Assembly (NCBI GenBank): GCA_031310005.1
Contig: CM062380.1
Location: 62,001 to 126,000, forward strand
From: Dactylellina haptotyla
Lineage: Eukaryota > Ascomycota > Orbiliomycetes > Orbiliales > Orbiliaceae
Length of the DNA: 64,000 bases
Direction: 5' to 3'
How positions within the stretch are numbered: position 1 is the stretch's first letter; each line of letters opens with the position of its first letter. The notes under the pieces were generated by a model. It ran no database searches. It worked only from the letters and a program-made list of their open reading frames with translations, and was not told the origin of the DNA. The position numbers and the translations under genes were made by a program. This document shows positions 20,585-32,605 of the stretch, piece by piece.

Positions 20585-22527
20585 CTAGATAGTATATCTA
20601 AACTCCTCTGATTCTTCCAGCACCATCTCGCCCTTGTCTGCTTTGGCATTCGCCCACTTAAAGTATATCATGAGGCCTGTAGTGTTGATTATAGTCAGGG
20701 AAGCGGCAGTTAGAGCCGCATACAGCCCTGGGTGGTACTTAGGAGCGTCCTGGGGTCTACAATCACATTAGACAACCGTTTGATAAAGCTTCTCCAAATA
20801 CACAATAGAATATCTTACCGGAATACCAAACTGCCTGCGATGCCGCCCAGAGCACCCCAAATAACAATAGTAGCCGATGACAAGGCTCTCTTCCACTGAC
20901 CACGAATATTGTTCGCTTGGTACGCGAGAGCCAGAGGCACATTCGCACTGGCGCTAGCACAGCAAAAGAAAACGCCGGTATACTTCGATGCATTTGTTGG
21001 AGACCATCCGATCATAACCACTCCCATGATCTCAAGAAGGCAGTTGAAAATGATGACCGGACCTCTAGTCTTGTAGGTATCGCTAACCCAGCCAGTAATA
21101 TAGAGCCAGACAAAGGTGAATGCGTAGGGTGGGATGGTGAGAAGCAGAGACTGAGAAATCGAGAAGCCCATACCTATTCCAGTGGTTAGCTATGTTGCGA
21201 AGCTAGAAATAAACCCTTGACTTACCGGTACGCAGAATAATCGGAAGAAAAAATGCAAGGGCGTATGTCACAACAGCAGAGAGCCCATATATAGAACCCA
21301 AGAAGTATATTTTAATATCCTTGCCACCACTAAGGAACCGCCGTACGGTAAACTCCTCAAGATGAACATCTCCACGGTCCACTTCTATCATTCGAATAAC
21401 ATAGCTAACTTCTGCTTTATTCAAGAACTTGAATGCTTTGTGCGCATCCGCATCAGGGAATGGGACAAGGAAGATAAAGGCTCCACAAGCGAGGACAACC
21501 GTGATGATTCCTTCCATGATAAAGATCCACCTCTACAGTTCGATGGATTCCATGTTAGCAAAGACCGCACATCTATAAAGCTGCCAATCAAGGAATTAAA
21601 CTTATATCAGCGGGAGTTTATGACATACCCAGCCAGCAAGCCCACCAACACCATTCATTTGCATCAACCCATATCCGAATAGGCCCTGGACGCACACAAA
21701 TTGTTAGAACACTGTCTACTCCAATTGTAGATATATCTGTACTAACGCTAAATGCAGATGCAATTGCGGCAAGCATGTACACATAAGAAAATCGCCGTCC
21801 CATTTCATCTAGGCCTAGGAGTTAGTCCCCGCTTTCTTTGACTGTATCCGAAAATGTTCAACTCACATCGAGTGTACCAAGTGCTCAACAAATAAGCAAC
21901 GGCAGGGAAGAATCCACCTTCGAAGAGGCCAAGGACCACCCTCAAAGCCAGAAGCTGCTGCCAGCGTTTAACAAAGCCCATACACATGACGGTACAACCC
22001 CATAGCAAAGCAATCGTTGTAAGAAAGTTGCGTGGACCGAACTTTCGAATTAAGATGGTAGCGAAAGGTTGAACAAGAATATATAGGGTGAAAAAGACAA
22101 GATTGGAAATCGACTTGGTGGAAAAATCAGGTTAGCATTACCAACAGAAGCACCCATGTTTTTCCAATCATGCCCCATCGGCAGCATCGAAAAGAAGATG
22201 AATAAAGACACATACATATCCATTGTTTTGGACGTTCATTCCAAGTGCAACATTCATACTAACGATATTATATTGTATTAGAAGAGCTAATCAATAATAT
22301 TCAATGTCGAAAAGTACTTACCCAGCGACGGAAGCTGTTCCCATATTGTTTCTATCTATGAGCGAGAAGCAATATACCGCACCAATGATAATAATGATGC
22401 GAAGATCAATACGACGGATGATGCTCTTCTTCTCAGCTTCGGTAAACTCAACGTGATCCGAAGTATGATCATCCCCAGCTTCAAGGTTCTCCGCGTTCGC
22501 GGATTTTTTCTCGTCTACCGAAGCCAT
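20585..22527 (-). CDS. MFS transporter, anion:cation symporter (Dal5/Tna1-like)
   Basis: Eight exons on the minus strand: 22527-22322, 22258-22216, 22113-21867, 21808-21747, 21685-21629, 21532-21226, 21173-20819 and 20756-20585. All junctions are in frame, giving 482 residues. Family landmarks: 'IDLRIIIIIGAVYCFSLIDRNNMG' (TM1), 'ATILIRKFGPRNF' (loop 2-3), 'LRVVLGLFEGGFFPAVAYLLSTWYTRYEMGRR', 'GLAGWRWIFIMEG' (joined across intron 5), a long central loop, 'YITGWVSDTYKTRGP' (loop 8-9) and the C-terminal 'EESEEFRYTI'. The ACS family imports allantoate, nicotinate, other carboxylates and some vitamins with protons; which one here is unknown. About 12 membrane segments are expected at the plasma membrane. 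The gene is whole. Confidence 0.93.
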
Positions 22528-25500
22528 TCTGTCGAATTCCGGTATTGAAACGCGGTTTAAAAGGTCTCTTTGGCTAGGTATTGAAAACTATACCACCAGT
22601 GAAGTTAATAAACACGACTAAAACTCTCCCTGTTGGATAACAACAATTGATGGAAGAGTGTGAGGAGCACAAGGGACTAATGGAGATGATAGGAAGAACG
22701 ATAACGACCTTCGAGGGTAGCCTGCCCTTGATATAGAGATCAGCATCAGAGCTAGGAGCCGCTTAGTCGGATTCACCTGGCCATTGCTCCCTCGTTCTCT
22801 TCTCCCTTCCCTACAAAGAAGACAATGGATGTCAACAAGCAGATACTCTAATGGGCCTGTGCCTATCTCTAAGAGTCGTTCTCGAATCAATAAAAGTAGG
22901 TCCCAGTTTTTGCCCCCGGCCCCACGGCACTATGCCGCTCTAGGTTGGGAACGGCACGAGAACTACACGTGGAGACCTCAGAATCAGAACACTTAATGTT
23001 GTTTGGATCTTAGGTGTATTGTAGTTATATGCATCCAATTTATCTTGTGGCGCTCGCATCCTCCAGCGACGAGAGAAACTTAAGCTCTATCCGGAAAGGC
23101 TTTATCAGGCCTCGAAGCGATAAATTGGGTAAATAATACTGAACCATTGTTTCGGTCAACGATCCATGAAATTTTGTCTCTAAATTACATAATTTAATCG
23201 ATTTCCTATTAACCAAATAGAGCTACTTACGCGAGATGGCCGAAGTTGGAGTTTTAATCGATCGACTAGTTCACAGAGGCTCTCCAACGGCTTTGTTCTT
23301 GCTTCTAGAGACAATTCCGGCTCCCTCATATTTCAATTTTAATGCAGGGACCACCAGCTTCCTCCGAGATTCAGAAGTACTTATCATAAGTAACATCAGA
23401 TGCACTACGAATCACGGAGCTCGAGAACCCGATTAGTAAATAGGAGGATGCCACAAACGCCATGGGAGCGGCAGAGACCAGAAGGTAATTCGCATTGTAT
23501 ACATGAAAATCTATAGTTGAGGCAGAACCCACCTCGGAATAATGAATGTGAGTTTGATGCGAGAATTTCACGGAAGGGTTTGTGGATACCATCTCAACTG
23601 CTGAACCTCATGAAATCGGCTTTATAAGATTATTATCGCATATTGACAATCAAATACCCCAATATAGGTAGAAGCTAGTCTACAGTTGTCCGCTCATTTG
23701 CTCATGTTAACCATTTATAATTCGTTCGCTATTTGGAGAGAAAATAAAAACGCGTACCGTTTGTACTTATTCGTTCCTCCAAAGAGTACATGTACAACTA
23801 GGTTATCATAACGCCCATGCAGCGCAGAGCTTCAGCCAGGGTTGCAATTCCAGCACTAAACCCTAGGATGGAACGAGCTAGGCCTCCAGCACCTAACGTC
23901 GCAAAACTCAAGAAGTCAGAGCTTGCAATCACTTAGTTATGGCCGTGAACATGCATATGCGCATGCATTTATCTGCACTTCTTCCTTGTCGAGACGGCGC
24001 ATTGACTAGTTCGGTCAAACTGTCGGGAGATAGATCTGCAGAAACCATTCATCTCAATCGCTCAAGATGTGTAACTACGATCCTTTAGGACTAATGCCGG
24101 CACACCCCTCTCTGAGCGGAGCCGCCTGGAGCGCCGCCATTAATATTTGCCCCGCACGCAGAATGGGGCCACTGGGGGCGTCCTTGGCTACCTCTCCCAT
24201 GACGCTTGACGTACCAATCCAACCAGGCTAACTGACTCTGCTGCGAAGATCTTTCAACGAAAGACAATATTTTCGGGGTTTCTCGCTGGGTGTTGTTTGC
24301 GTTCTCTTGTTGCACTACGCTTGCTGCTCCACTATGAAAAGACGCTAAAATCAGGCAAATGGCTGGTCATTTCGATCTCATACAAACTCATATTCTAAAT
24401 CGTGTTAATGCATTAATATTCTACCCGATACCAATTATTCGGTAGCGAACGGTTAATACAGCTTCCAGTTATAGAATGCATCGAATTTCCAAATTCATCC
24501 TTACATGAGCGTTGAGACAGCAGCGTCGCGTTGGTTCGAATGTTTCGTTCACGATCGAAACCCACTGAAAACAAGTTCAAGCCTGGCGAATCTATCCCGC
24601 AGCTGTGAACTAAATTAGAGTTCAGAACATCCGGGGGATTATCCATGGCCAGGGGTGGGAATCGGTTCATGATTGGTTGATGTAAGTGCATCAACTGAAT
24701 GTTGACCTCAAGTGGATCAATTGACACCTTGCGACGGATAGTGGCTTGACAATGTGGACGGATCCGCGTGATAGCAAACGAAGACTTTCAAAGGATGTTA
24801 TGAAAATGAAATTGAAGATGGAACCGTACTGGGTAACCACTTAGTCTCGTTGCCAGAAACACTCAGGAAAACACTTAAGGAATACGGGTTTTGGCTTGGC
24901 CGATTGCGACTGGTCCACCCTCAGTGCTGCAGTGGGGCGATTGATAGCAATGACAATGCACAGACAAATGTATCCAAACACAGTCAAGAGTGGAGACTTA
25001 ACAAACATAAATATATAGACGTAAGAAACACTTTGTCAACCCAACTCATTGACGAGTGGCGGCGACCCGACACACTTCCAATGACTAGTCAATTTTAGCT
25101 CACGGATTAGAGCCCAAACACTGGAAACAGGAGATCCCACTAGTATTCTCAGCACAAACCTTTTAATCATCTGATGTCGAAAACAACGTCAGTTCGGCTA
25201 ATGATCGTCACGAGGGTTCTTTCCTAGTCGTCTATTTCCTAATAAGTGGAATGGAACGATGTTTTAGATTTTAAAATATCTCGTCTCGTTCGACTCGTAA
25301 CGAAATATTTCAAGAATATTATCTTGAAGCTTATTTAGCCCGTACACCTTTCCGATGGAGCGATGGAGCCCATGAAGCCGCGGATATCAGCAAAGTGACA
25401 AGTTCCAAGGAAGAATGTATTCAAATTGGGCCATAGATCACTGGACATTGACGTAGAATAACCGAGAAATTCGAACCTGTAGACGAATATTTACCCCAGA

Positions 25501-28192
25501 TTCGTGACGTACCCATACAAGCCTCTAGTACTAGTATATCTAAGGATGGCTAGCACGAGACTTCGGATACCTGAACCGAAAAATCGACTCCTTCGGCCGA
25601 AATCTGGGGTCAATAGTGAACTTCCTGTCCAGTCTCCACGAAACCCCTCGCGCGGTCCATTTCCTGACTAGCGGAACCCATTCAAATTGCATGATAGTAG
25701 AATAAACTTCTGTTGACATTGCCGCATCACAAAATTCTCAAGATCCCGAGCTGGAAGTTTCTTACAGACCGAGAAGAAAAGACACACATACTAATTTTTT
25801 TAATAAAATAGAGCCATAATTTTGAAGTTCCTCGCAGCAATTCTCAAGATCATCAATCTCAATACCCTTCCTAGGCTTCATTTGAACCTTGATACCCTTT
25901 ACTGGGGGCTGTTGTGGAACGTTATGATATACGGCGAGCGTAGCGTCTAAACGAGTATCACTTTTATTTACAAATCAGCCGCTGTGCCTGGTCTCGCCGC
26001 TGTGCCTCGTTTCAGCTAATAGAAGATTTGTTGTAAGACAAACCTCGTAGCTATACAGATTAGCTCTTCAGGATCGGAGAATTCTCGGTCCAAATCGATT
26101 GCGATTGCATATGCACACATCCTATTAGTGGTACAGACATGGAAGAGCCCCATGGGTAATCTTCCACTTTATTACCTTACGTATTAACCTAGTCGTTCAA
26201 AGATCTAGGGAGAGACGCGCGTCACAATATCTTAAGAAGTCTCGTATACGAACGATTAATCACAATTGTGCAATCGTCTTCAATTATGTGATCTCAGGAA
26301 CCAAAAATCGATTATCGATCCCAAAACGTCTCCTCAAACGAATTGACTATAAAACTAGCTGTGGTCTTTTCCAAAACCAGGAATTTACTTTCAGATGTGT
26401 GAAGATTATAATCAAGTTCAATACTACGGTTGAGGGATCATCACTGGCAGGCTGTTTAATTTATTTTTGACAGTACATGTGGATGGATGCGTATTAATAC
26501 TGCATGCCGGATCCTGGGCTGCGCTTTCCAGCTGAGGAAACGTGCAAAGAATATTCGTCTGAGTTGCAAAACCAGTTCCTGTTTTCTTGTTCCCAGCCTC
26601 CAACAAGTCCCGGATCAGTGCCTTTCGTAATCCAAACCCATTACCCTCTACACGATTACAAAGGGGCTGGTTGCACGTCTATGTTATGAACCGAGTCAAG
26701 CTGGGTTCGATAACGATTACTAAGTGTATATAATTTACTTCTAAAGGGGACCAGCACTATTTTCGCAACTGTCAACGCGCGCCGCCGAAATCTTAGCGTA
26801 TCCACCCAATCATCAAGTTATAGTGGGCGACGTATTTGTATTTGCGTTGTCTTGCCTGCGAGGCAACGACATACCACAGCTTTGGTCCCGAGACTGCACG
26901 CCTGTCACCTCTTATGTCTACTTAGATAGTAGGTTGATACTCTGTCGCAATTTCGTATACACGTCAATTCGTTTATATGTCACTCGAAATTCAAACTTCA
27001 TTCTACGATAGCTGGAAAAACCTCAAGGTGGATGAGTTCACAGCCCAGACCTCACCTCTTCACCCAGTATTGTGACTTTCTGCCGCCTAGCCTTCTTATA
27101 TATATATGAATCGGAAACCTCCACCAAGCCATCGTAGTACCGTACCAGTGTAACTTCACTAGTATTTAATTGCCAGCTCCCAACGAGAAATTTAGAAATA
27201 CGTTTGTGTATATGAACTGAAGCTCACTTGTTTCCTTGCAATATCTAGAAAGAGATATCATTGTACGATAATTGCATTGATATAGACAACAGGAACCAAA
27301 CCAACCAACTAAAATAATTAAGCATGTTTCCCAAACATCATTGATATGGAACCAACGATCTTAGGTCGATCGCCCTGGTTTCTCTCATGTAGAGCATTCT
27401 GGTTTTTGTTAAGCTAGAATTGTCCTCAGGCATATAATTCAATACGCCACTTTTTTTACCGGCTAGTGTAGAATCTCGTTCAAATCATATTGTAGATTTA
27501 AAACAGGAAGAGACTTCTTCCGCAAAATCATTTGTTGTTGATATTTTGAGAGCCTATAATTAGAGTATTGGAGTGAGCTCGACCTTAATTCAGCCCGCCA
27601 CAGTTGCCGGCGCGATTAAGATATATCTAGATTTTGTTTAGCCCCGCTGCAACAAATAGGAGCATTTCCGAAAGGAAACAAGCTTCTCTGCAGCGTTGGC
27701 TGTCTTTGCAGAGACTGGGCTAAAGAGAGTCAAAATTTCGGCTTCTCCTTGGAAAGGCGCGGGTAATATGGCCTAATTAGGGGCCAGCGCAACTCGTCGC
27801 TCAGCCCTGGGCTTTGGTTCAGAGGATTGCAACCGTTTCCTCGCTCTAAATTGCACCCCGGCCAATTTTCTTTCACTCCGATTGGTTTCTCCCAGCCCTG
27901 AGGTTTAATAATGGCATAGTAGACAAGCCAGTTGACCGGGCTATATGGGCAGGTGATTTCTCTGGACAACGGAGATTTCAAACAGAAATGCCATTTTCGT
28001 GCTGAATGCAACATTGTTGCATGATGGCATTGAAGGACTTGTCCAACCTTCGTTAGGCTGCGAACTAGACCGCTCCAGCCAGCCATGGCTTGTGCTCAAC
28101 ACATTGCTCCACGATAGGCCAGAAGGGAAACATCCATGCTTCACAACTTTGTGGAAATGAGTAGCTGGTATGACATGGCTTTATTTTAAAAA
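22528..28192. other. Gene-poor region, 5.7 kb
   Basis: No reading frame longer than about 104 codons, none recognised, and none that joins convincingly across GT-AG introns. Base composition is moderately A/T-rich, but CpG-containing words are still frequent, so this is not a heavily RIP-mutated transposon relic. A 12-nt word GCCGCTGTGCCT is directly repeated at about 25978 and 26000. The left end must hold the MFS promoter and the right end the PhiA promoter; the middle may be non-coding RNA, decayed sequence or plain spacer. Confidence 0.5.
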
Positions 28193-28216
28193 CACCTCAG
28201 CTCACAAGCTGAGGTG
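28193..28216. promoter_or_regulatory. Perfect 10-bp inverted repeat upstream of the PhiA-like gene
   Basis: CACCTCAGCT and AGCTGAGGTG separated by CACA, 164 nt before the start codon at 28380. TATTTAAA follows at 28225-28232, so the palindrome is where an upstream activator dimer could bind, or it could form a hairpin if transcribed. Confidence 0.45.
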
Positions 28217-28379
28217 CGAAATAATATTTAAAGACCCCGCGAGGCCTCGTTGGATAGCTATTTCTCATCATCATCCACTATCGCTTGACAATCATCACTC
28301 GTTCTCAATCGATTAATCATTCACTCGCTTTTCGCCCTATAAAACATATCTCACAAGTAGATACACTCGCTATTTCAAA

Positions 28380-28994
28380 ATGGTCTTTATCAAAGCGGCA
28401 GCTCTCCTCTCATTCCTCACTGCAGTCTCTGCTGCTCCAGCGGCCGAAGTCGAAGCGCGTGGAACAATTCCCAACTCTGCCTTCGGTTTCCTCGCACTTC
28501 GCTCTGCTTCTCCAATTCATTTCAGCAGTTTGAACGCCAATGGCGGTAAGATCTGGCTCGGAAAGCCAACTTCGACCTACTGCCCTGTCGCGAAGAACCT
28601 TTGCCCGAAGGGCAAAGATACTTCATTCTGGATCAACAACCAGTACTGGACCGCCAGCATGAATGCTATTGTTCCAGGAGGTCAACAATTATACATTGAT
28701 CCTACTGGTGCTCTTTCATACACCCAGGCCCACTCTGCTTTCATCCCCAGCGGGTCGATCACCAAAGGGTTCCAAGTTAAAAAGGAGGTCAACGATTTGT
28801 ACTACTTGAGCCACTGCGAGGGAGGCTTCCTGGCTTGCCCACCCAACAAGAGCGGTACTGGACCATGGAAGGTCTTTATCGATGTCAAGGGAAAGCTCAA
28901 GGATAAGGATGTTCCATCCAAGTCCAAGAAGGACTGCTTGGGATTCAATGTCGCTGGTAACCCTGTTAAGGATGCTGTTTGGCAATATGCCTAA
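28380..28994 (+). CDS. phiA-like: PhiA-like secreted cell-wall protein
   Basis: A single exon of 204 codons. Signal peptide MVFIKAAALLSFLTAVSAAPA, then a short propeptide-like stretch ending in 'VEARG'. The mature part matches the PhiA / 'IgE-binding protein' family: 'FGFLALRSASPIHFSSLNANGGKIWLGK', 'STYCPVA', 'VPGGQQLYIDPTGALSYTQAHSAFIPSGS' and a C-terminal 'GFNVAGNPVKDAVWQYA'. In Aspergillus, PhiA is a wall-associated protein needed for normal phialide and conidium formation; homologues occur across moulds, so a wall role is likely but the developmental role is inferred. Four cysteines could make two disulphides. TATAAAA at 28338-28344 lies very close to the ATG; TATTTAAA at 28225 is a more likely TATA element. 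Confidence 0.85.
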   Translation: MVFIKAAALLSFLTAVSAAPAAEVEARGTIPNSAFGFLALRSASPIHFSSLNANGGKIWLGKPTSTYCPVAKNLCPKGKDTSFWINNQYWTASMNAIVPGGQQLYIDPTGALSYTQAHSAFIPSGSITKGFQVKKEVNDLYYLSHCEGGFLACPPNKSGTGPWKVFIDVKGKLKDKDVPSKSKKDCLGFNVAGNPVKDAVWQYA

Positions 28995-29342
28995 GTTTTT
29001 GCATTATGAATATTGATGTCTGGATTCAATATGGGTGGGTAAAACATGGTGTTAGTGGTTTTTGATGTATACGAATATTAACGCGGTACACGAATATATA
29101 TTGTTAAATCGGTAGCTAAATAATCATAATTTTATTTTAATACGGATCTTATCTTAATAGTGTCCTTTCGGGCCATATCATCTAAGACCAATGAAATAAT
29201 ATGCGAACTAGTAGAAGCATAGAATAATACTGACTAGAATTTACCAAGCTTACAGTTCCATTAAGTAGGAGAGAAAATCTGGGTCTATGACTCCACAGCA
29301 AGCAGCGGGGTTGTTTTGCGTAATGTTCAAATCCGATGACAT
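28995..29342. other. Shared 3' region between convergent genes
   Basis: A/T-rich 348 nt between the ends of the PhiA-like and Rrt8-like genes. Nothing else is seen. Confidence 0.6.
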
Positions 29343-30476
29343 TTAAGAAGCCTTTTTCCCGCGATTTACCTCAATGTTCTCCATTTTGGCCGCCCAGAGC
29401 GCAGCGCCGACAGTGTGAGTAAAGGCGAAGACAATATTAGCCAGAGGAATTAGGTTCAGGAGAACACAAGACAAGCCGAATCTATCAATTTGGAGTTGAG
29501 TCGTTAGTATGGATCCTGCTATCGCATGCATGATATGCATATTGTTTAACTAACCCAACATATGCGCCTTGGTTCTTCTTGACAAAGTCCGTTCTCTCCG
29601 TATCCGAGAATCCCTTCAACTGGAAATAGCGGGCGTGTTGAGCCGGTCCAACGTTCCTTGCTGTGGTTCGAATCATATTGAGATTAGCAAATATATGTAT
29701 CGACAAACTAGAGTATATCAGTAGCTTACCGTTCAAGATGAAGAATACCATGGTTCCGAATATGGGTATGAAATTAAGTGGAAGCAAGACTACATAGCGA
29801 ATCAAACTCTTCGTGAAACCATCGACAAATGGTTTCTTCAGACGTTTCCCGAGTTTGCTGATTGGGTCGGCAGAGTTCGTAGGCTTGAGCTCACGACCAG
29901 CAGCGACCAATGATGTTTGGTTTTGTTGCACGAGGACCTGAAAATATTATACGAGGTTTTAGCTTCCTGAAATGCAGCCAGCGGGCTTGAATAGACATTG
30001 ATAAAGCCCGGGGGTGTGGGTTCAACGCACAGCATCAAAGACCTCCACGGTAGCATCATCCATCCACCACCATTTACTGATCAGGAGGATCAAAGTCGAA
30101 CTCTCGGATAAAACCAGCATGGCGGCGTTAAAAAATGCGATGGGTCCATCTACGAGAGCAAGAATGGCGACTTGCGGTAGATACGTGACGAAGAACATCA
30201 CGGTAATAACAGAGACGGAAAGTAAGATTGTTGGAAGGATTTTGCTCCAGAGCGGACGCTGGAGCGATGGGTAGCGGAAAAAATGGTATATTCCCTAGAA
30301 TTCATGGCAGCTATAGTTTCAATATCGGTTCTCACGGTTTACCTAGGAGCAGCTGAAGGGTGAAATACCTGAATAGGAAACATGTAGGTGCCAGACTGGG
30401 CGGCATCTTTCGATAATGCGAGCGCCTGGTTGGCTTCTTGCTGTACAACGGTTTTGACTCGCTCTGAGGTCGACAT
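29343..30476 (-). CDS. Rrt8/EI24-like multi-pass membrane protein
   Basis: Five exons on the minus strand: 30476-30369, 30294-30031, 29937-29730, 29660-29555 and 29481-29343, giving 274 residues. The N-terminus (MSTSERVKTVVQQEANQALALSKDAAQSG) is polar. Hydrophobic segments follow: 'ILPTILLSVSVITVMFFVTYL', a second pair around 'ALVDGPIAFFNAAMLVLSESSTLILLI', 'SLIRYVVLLPLNFIPIFGTMVFFIL' and 'VLLNLIPLANIVFAFTHTVGAALW'. This layout, with the 'PLNFIPIFGT' and 'NLIPLANIVFAFT' re-entrant-type motifs, is that of fungal EI24-domain proteins related to yeast Rrt8/Lds (lipid-droplet or outer-spore-wall proteins). Function in moulds is not settled. The small exon 4 carries 'VGPAQHARYFQLKGFSDTER', typical of the family. 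Confidence 0.85.
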
Positions 30477-31749
30477 TGTGGTGATGGTTAGAATGAGCGA
30501 GAGGATGAGGGGCGGGGAGCGATGCAGAGGTTGAAGGAATTTAATCTGTCGTATGTCGAAATGATGTCATTTGCGCGCAACATGCTCGCTGGCCAATTAA
30601 GCTTAAATCGCCCTCCAACCAACACAGCCCGCCACATGCCTGTCGAGCTGTCTCGCGCGCAGGGGCCAGAATTAATCGTCCATGCGGCACTCCCACAAGG
30701 ACTTGTGAATTGACAGCCGCGATTGATATTCTCTGTGAGCGTATAGATTCCTGGCACAATCGGAGGTGAATGTATCAACCAGATCGTTGCCGGAGTGTGT
30801 TTGCTTGCTCTGTCAAAAGATTGATAGGCTGCACGATCACCAGATCGGAAAGACGCTCCAAGTGGTTAGAAGCGGTTAGGAGAAGCGCGGCGGGGACGGA
30901 GCATTTCACTCATATGTGAGTTTATTCAGCTGGCTCAAATACCGTCGCATGCACCGGAAACCTAACCTACGCAATGTCACACGTCACCACTATAACTTCT
31001 ACATTCACGAATGTATACAACAAGCCATCCCCTAGACCCTCGCGGGATTGTACGAGGCTATGACCTTCTAGTAATCACCACTCAGGCAGTCTCTCGGGGA
31101 GATTTTATTTGAGGAGAAGAAAGGACGGAGCATTAGTCAATCAAGACGGTGGGCAAGACGGTGGGCGCCGGGCCGGGGACAAGGATTGCGAGTCGGCATC
31201 GCGTTTTATACTCTTATAACCGTCCACACACCGAGTCAGATGACCGCCCAGAGGTTTAGATGTTATACGAAATACGAACTGAAGAGGCAATGAAACCCGG
31301 TGGCTAGGGAAATCTTCCTCTCGGAATATACGAAAGACCGACGAACCAGAACTTCGGTACCTTTGAAGGTCCCGATGGGTTGATAATATATGGCTGACTA
31401 ACAAAGAACATGGAACTGCAGCGAAGGTGCGCTTGCGTAGGATTTCTGTCTGGTCTTGCCTTGTGGAGCCGGATAAATCGGCATGGGGTTATCCCTTGAT
31501 TAACTCCAGTTTTCCTCAACGATTTCTTGACAAGGTGAACTGGCTAGTTCTCAAGACCTCTTTTAAAATTCCATTTTATACCGAGGTTTAACAGGAATCT
31601 CACAACGGTGTAAAGATCCACTATGCATTTAAAAACATAGGAATCGTGAACGAAAATGCTCAAAGTTCGAAATATCGTGTTTTCGATTAGAAAGATCAGA
31701 ATCGATCGAATTTAGGTTATCGTACGAGAGAATTCGAATTTGAGAGTGA
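30477..31749. other. Intergenic, no gene seen
   Basis: First part of the 2.1 kb between the divergent Rrt8-like and ABC transporter genes. It holds the Rrt8-like promoter. Open frames here are short, overlap on both strands and are unrecognised. Confidence 0.5.
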
Positions 31750-31920
31750 CAAAGCAACTGAGTGGTTAGCGTAAACGAAATGAGCAGGTGCCATGCGTGT
31801 TATTGGTTAGCTCGCACCTCATCAGAACCGAGTCCTGCATGGTCTTCTTGAGAGGTACCGAGGCTTAACCTTTGCTACGAAGGACCAAGCGCAAGGCTTA
31901 AAAAAAAAAAAAAAAAAAAA
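31750..31920 (+). mobile_element. Possible tRNA-derived SINE with A-tail
   Basis: An A-box-like word (TGAGTGGTTAGC, about 31772) is followed about 55 nt on by a B-box-like GAACCGAGTCC (about 31827), spacing compatible with a pol III internal promoter. A short body and then 20 or so consecutive A (about 31900-31920) follow. Together these resemble a tRNA-headed short retroposon. I found no second copy in the window and no clear target-site duplication, so this is tentative. A second B-box-like GGTTCGATTCTC occurs at about 32006. Confidence 0.25.
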
Positions 31921-32605
31921 CACTATTTTTCTCCCATCCAAGAAACTTAGAATCCCACCACCCATTTGGGCGGTGTTTATTTTCTGGTAACCCCGTGCGG
32001 TCGGTTCGATTCTCACAGGTCTTATTTATTCGCCAAAAAAAAATAGTTATATGTCGTTAAGTTGGTGGAGTTAATGGGGAGAAAGTGGGACGCTAAACCC
32101 GCTCTCTGCTAGTATAAAAGACGTTGATCAGGACCTTCTATCTTGAGATCTCGATGCAGCGTCGTTGATTGCGAGTCATTTCCAATCAAGAACAAAACCG
32201 AATACAGGTACTTCGCAGGTTCCTGCCGGGTCCCCAGCATTTTTCTGCCGGTAACCGTCCACATCCACACGAGAAAGGATACGAAACATAACGGGTGCAT
32301 TATTACAGCGAGTGCTAATTAGCTAAGCTCAGTTAAGCTTTTGGGAGGCAAAAGAGAAACAAAAAAAAAAAAGAAAGTGAAATGGGTCGGCGTGTCGGCG
32401 CATCGGCTTGTTAATAAAGCGGTGACTGAATGAATGACTGATTTAGTCATCCAGCGGGCCGGTGCAGCTAATATTTATTAGCCTTGCGAACTATTTCCCA
32501 GCCCAACTGCACTTTCTCGCTCTCCATTTGCAGTCATAGTGCTGTACTACTGTCGAATTCATCGATATCTCGGACCTGCGATAGTTACCACCAGAGATCT
32601 CGTGG

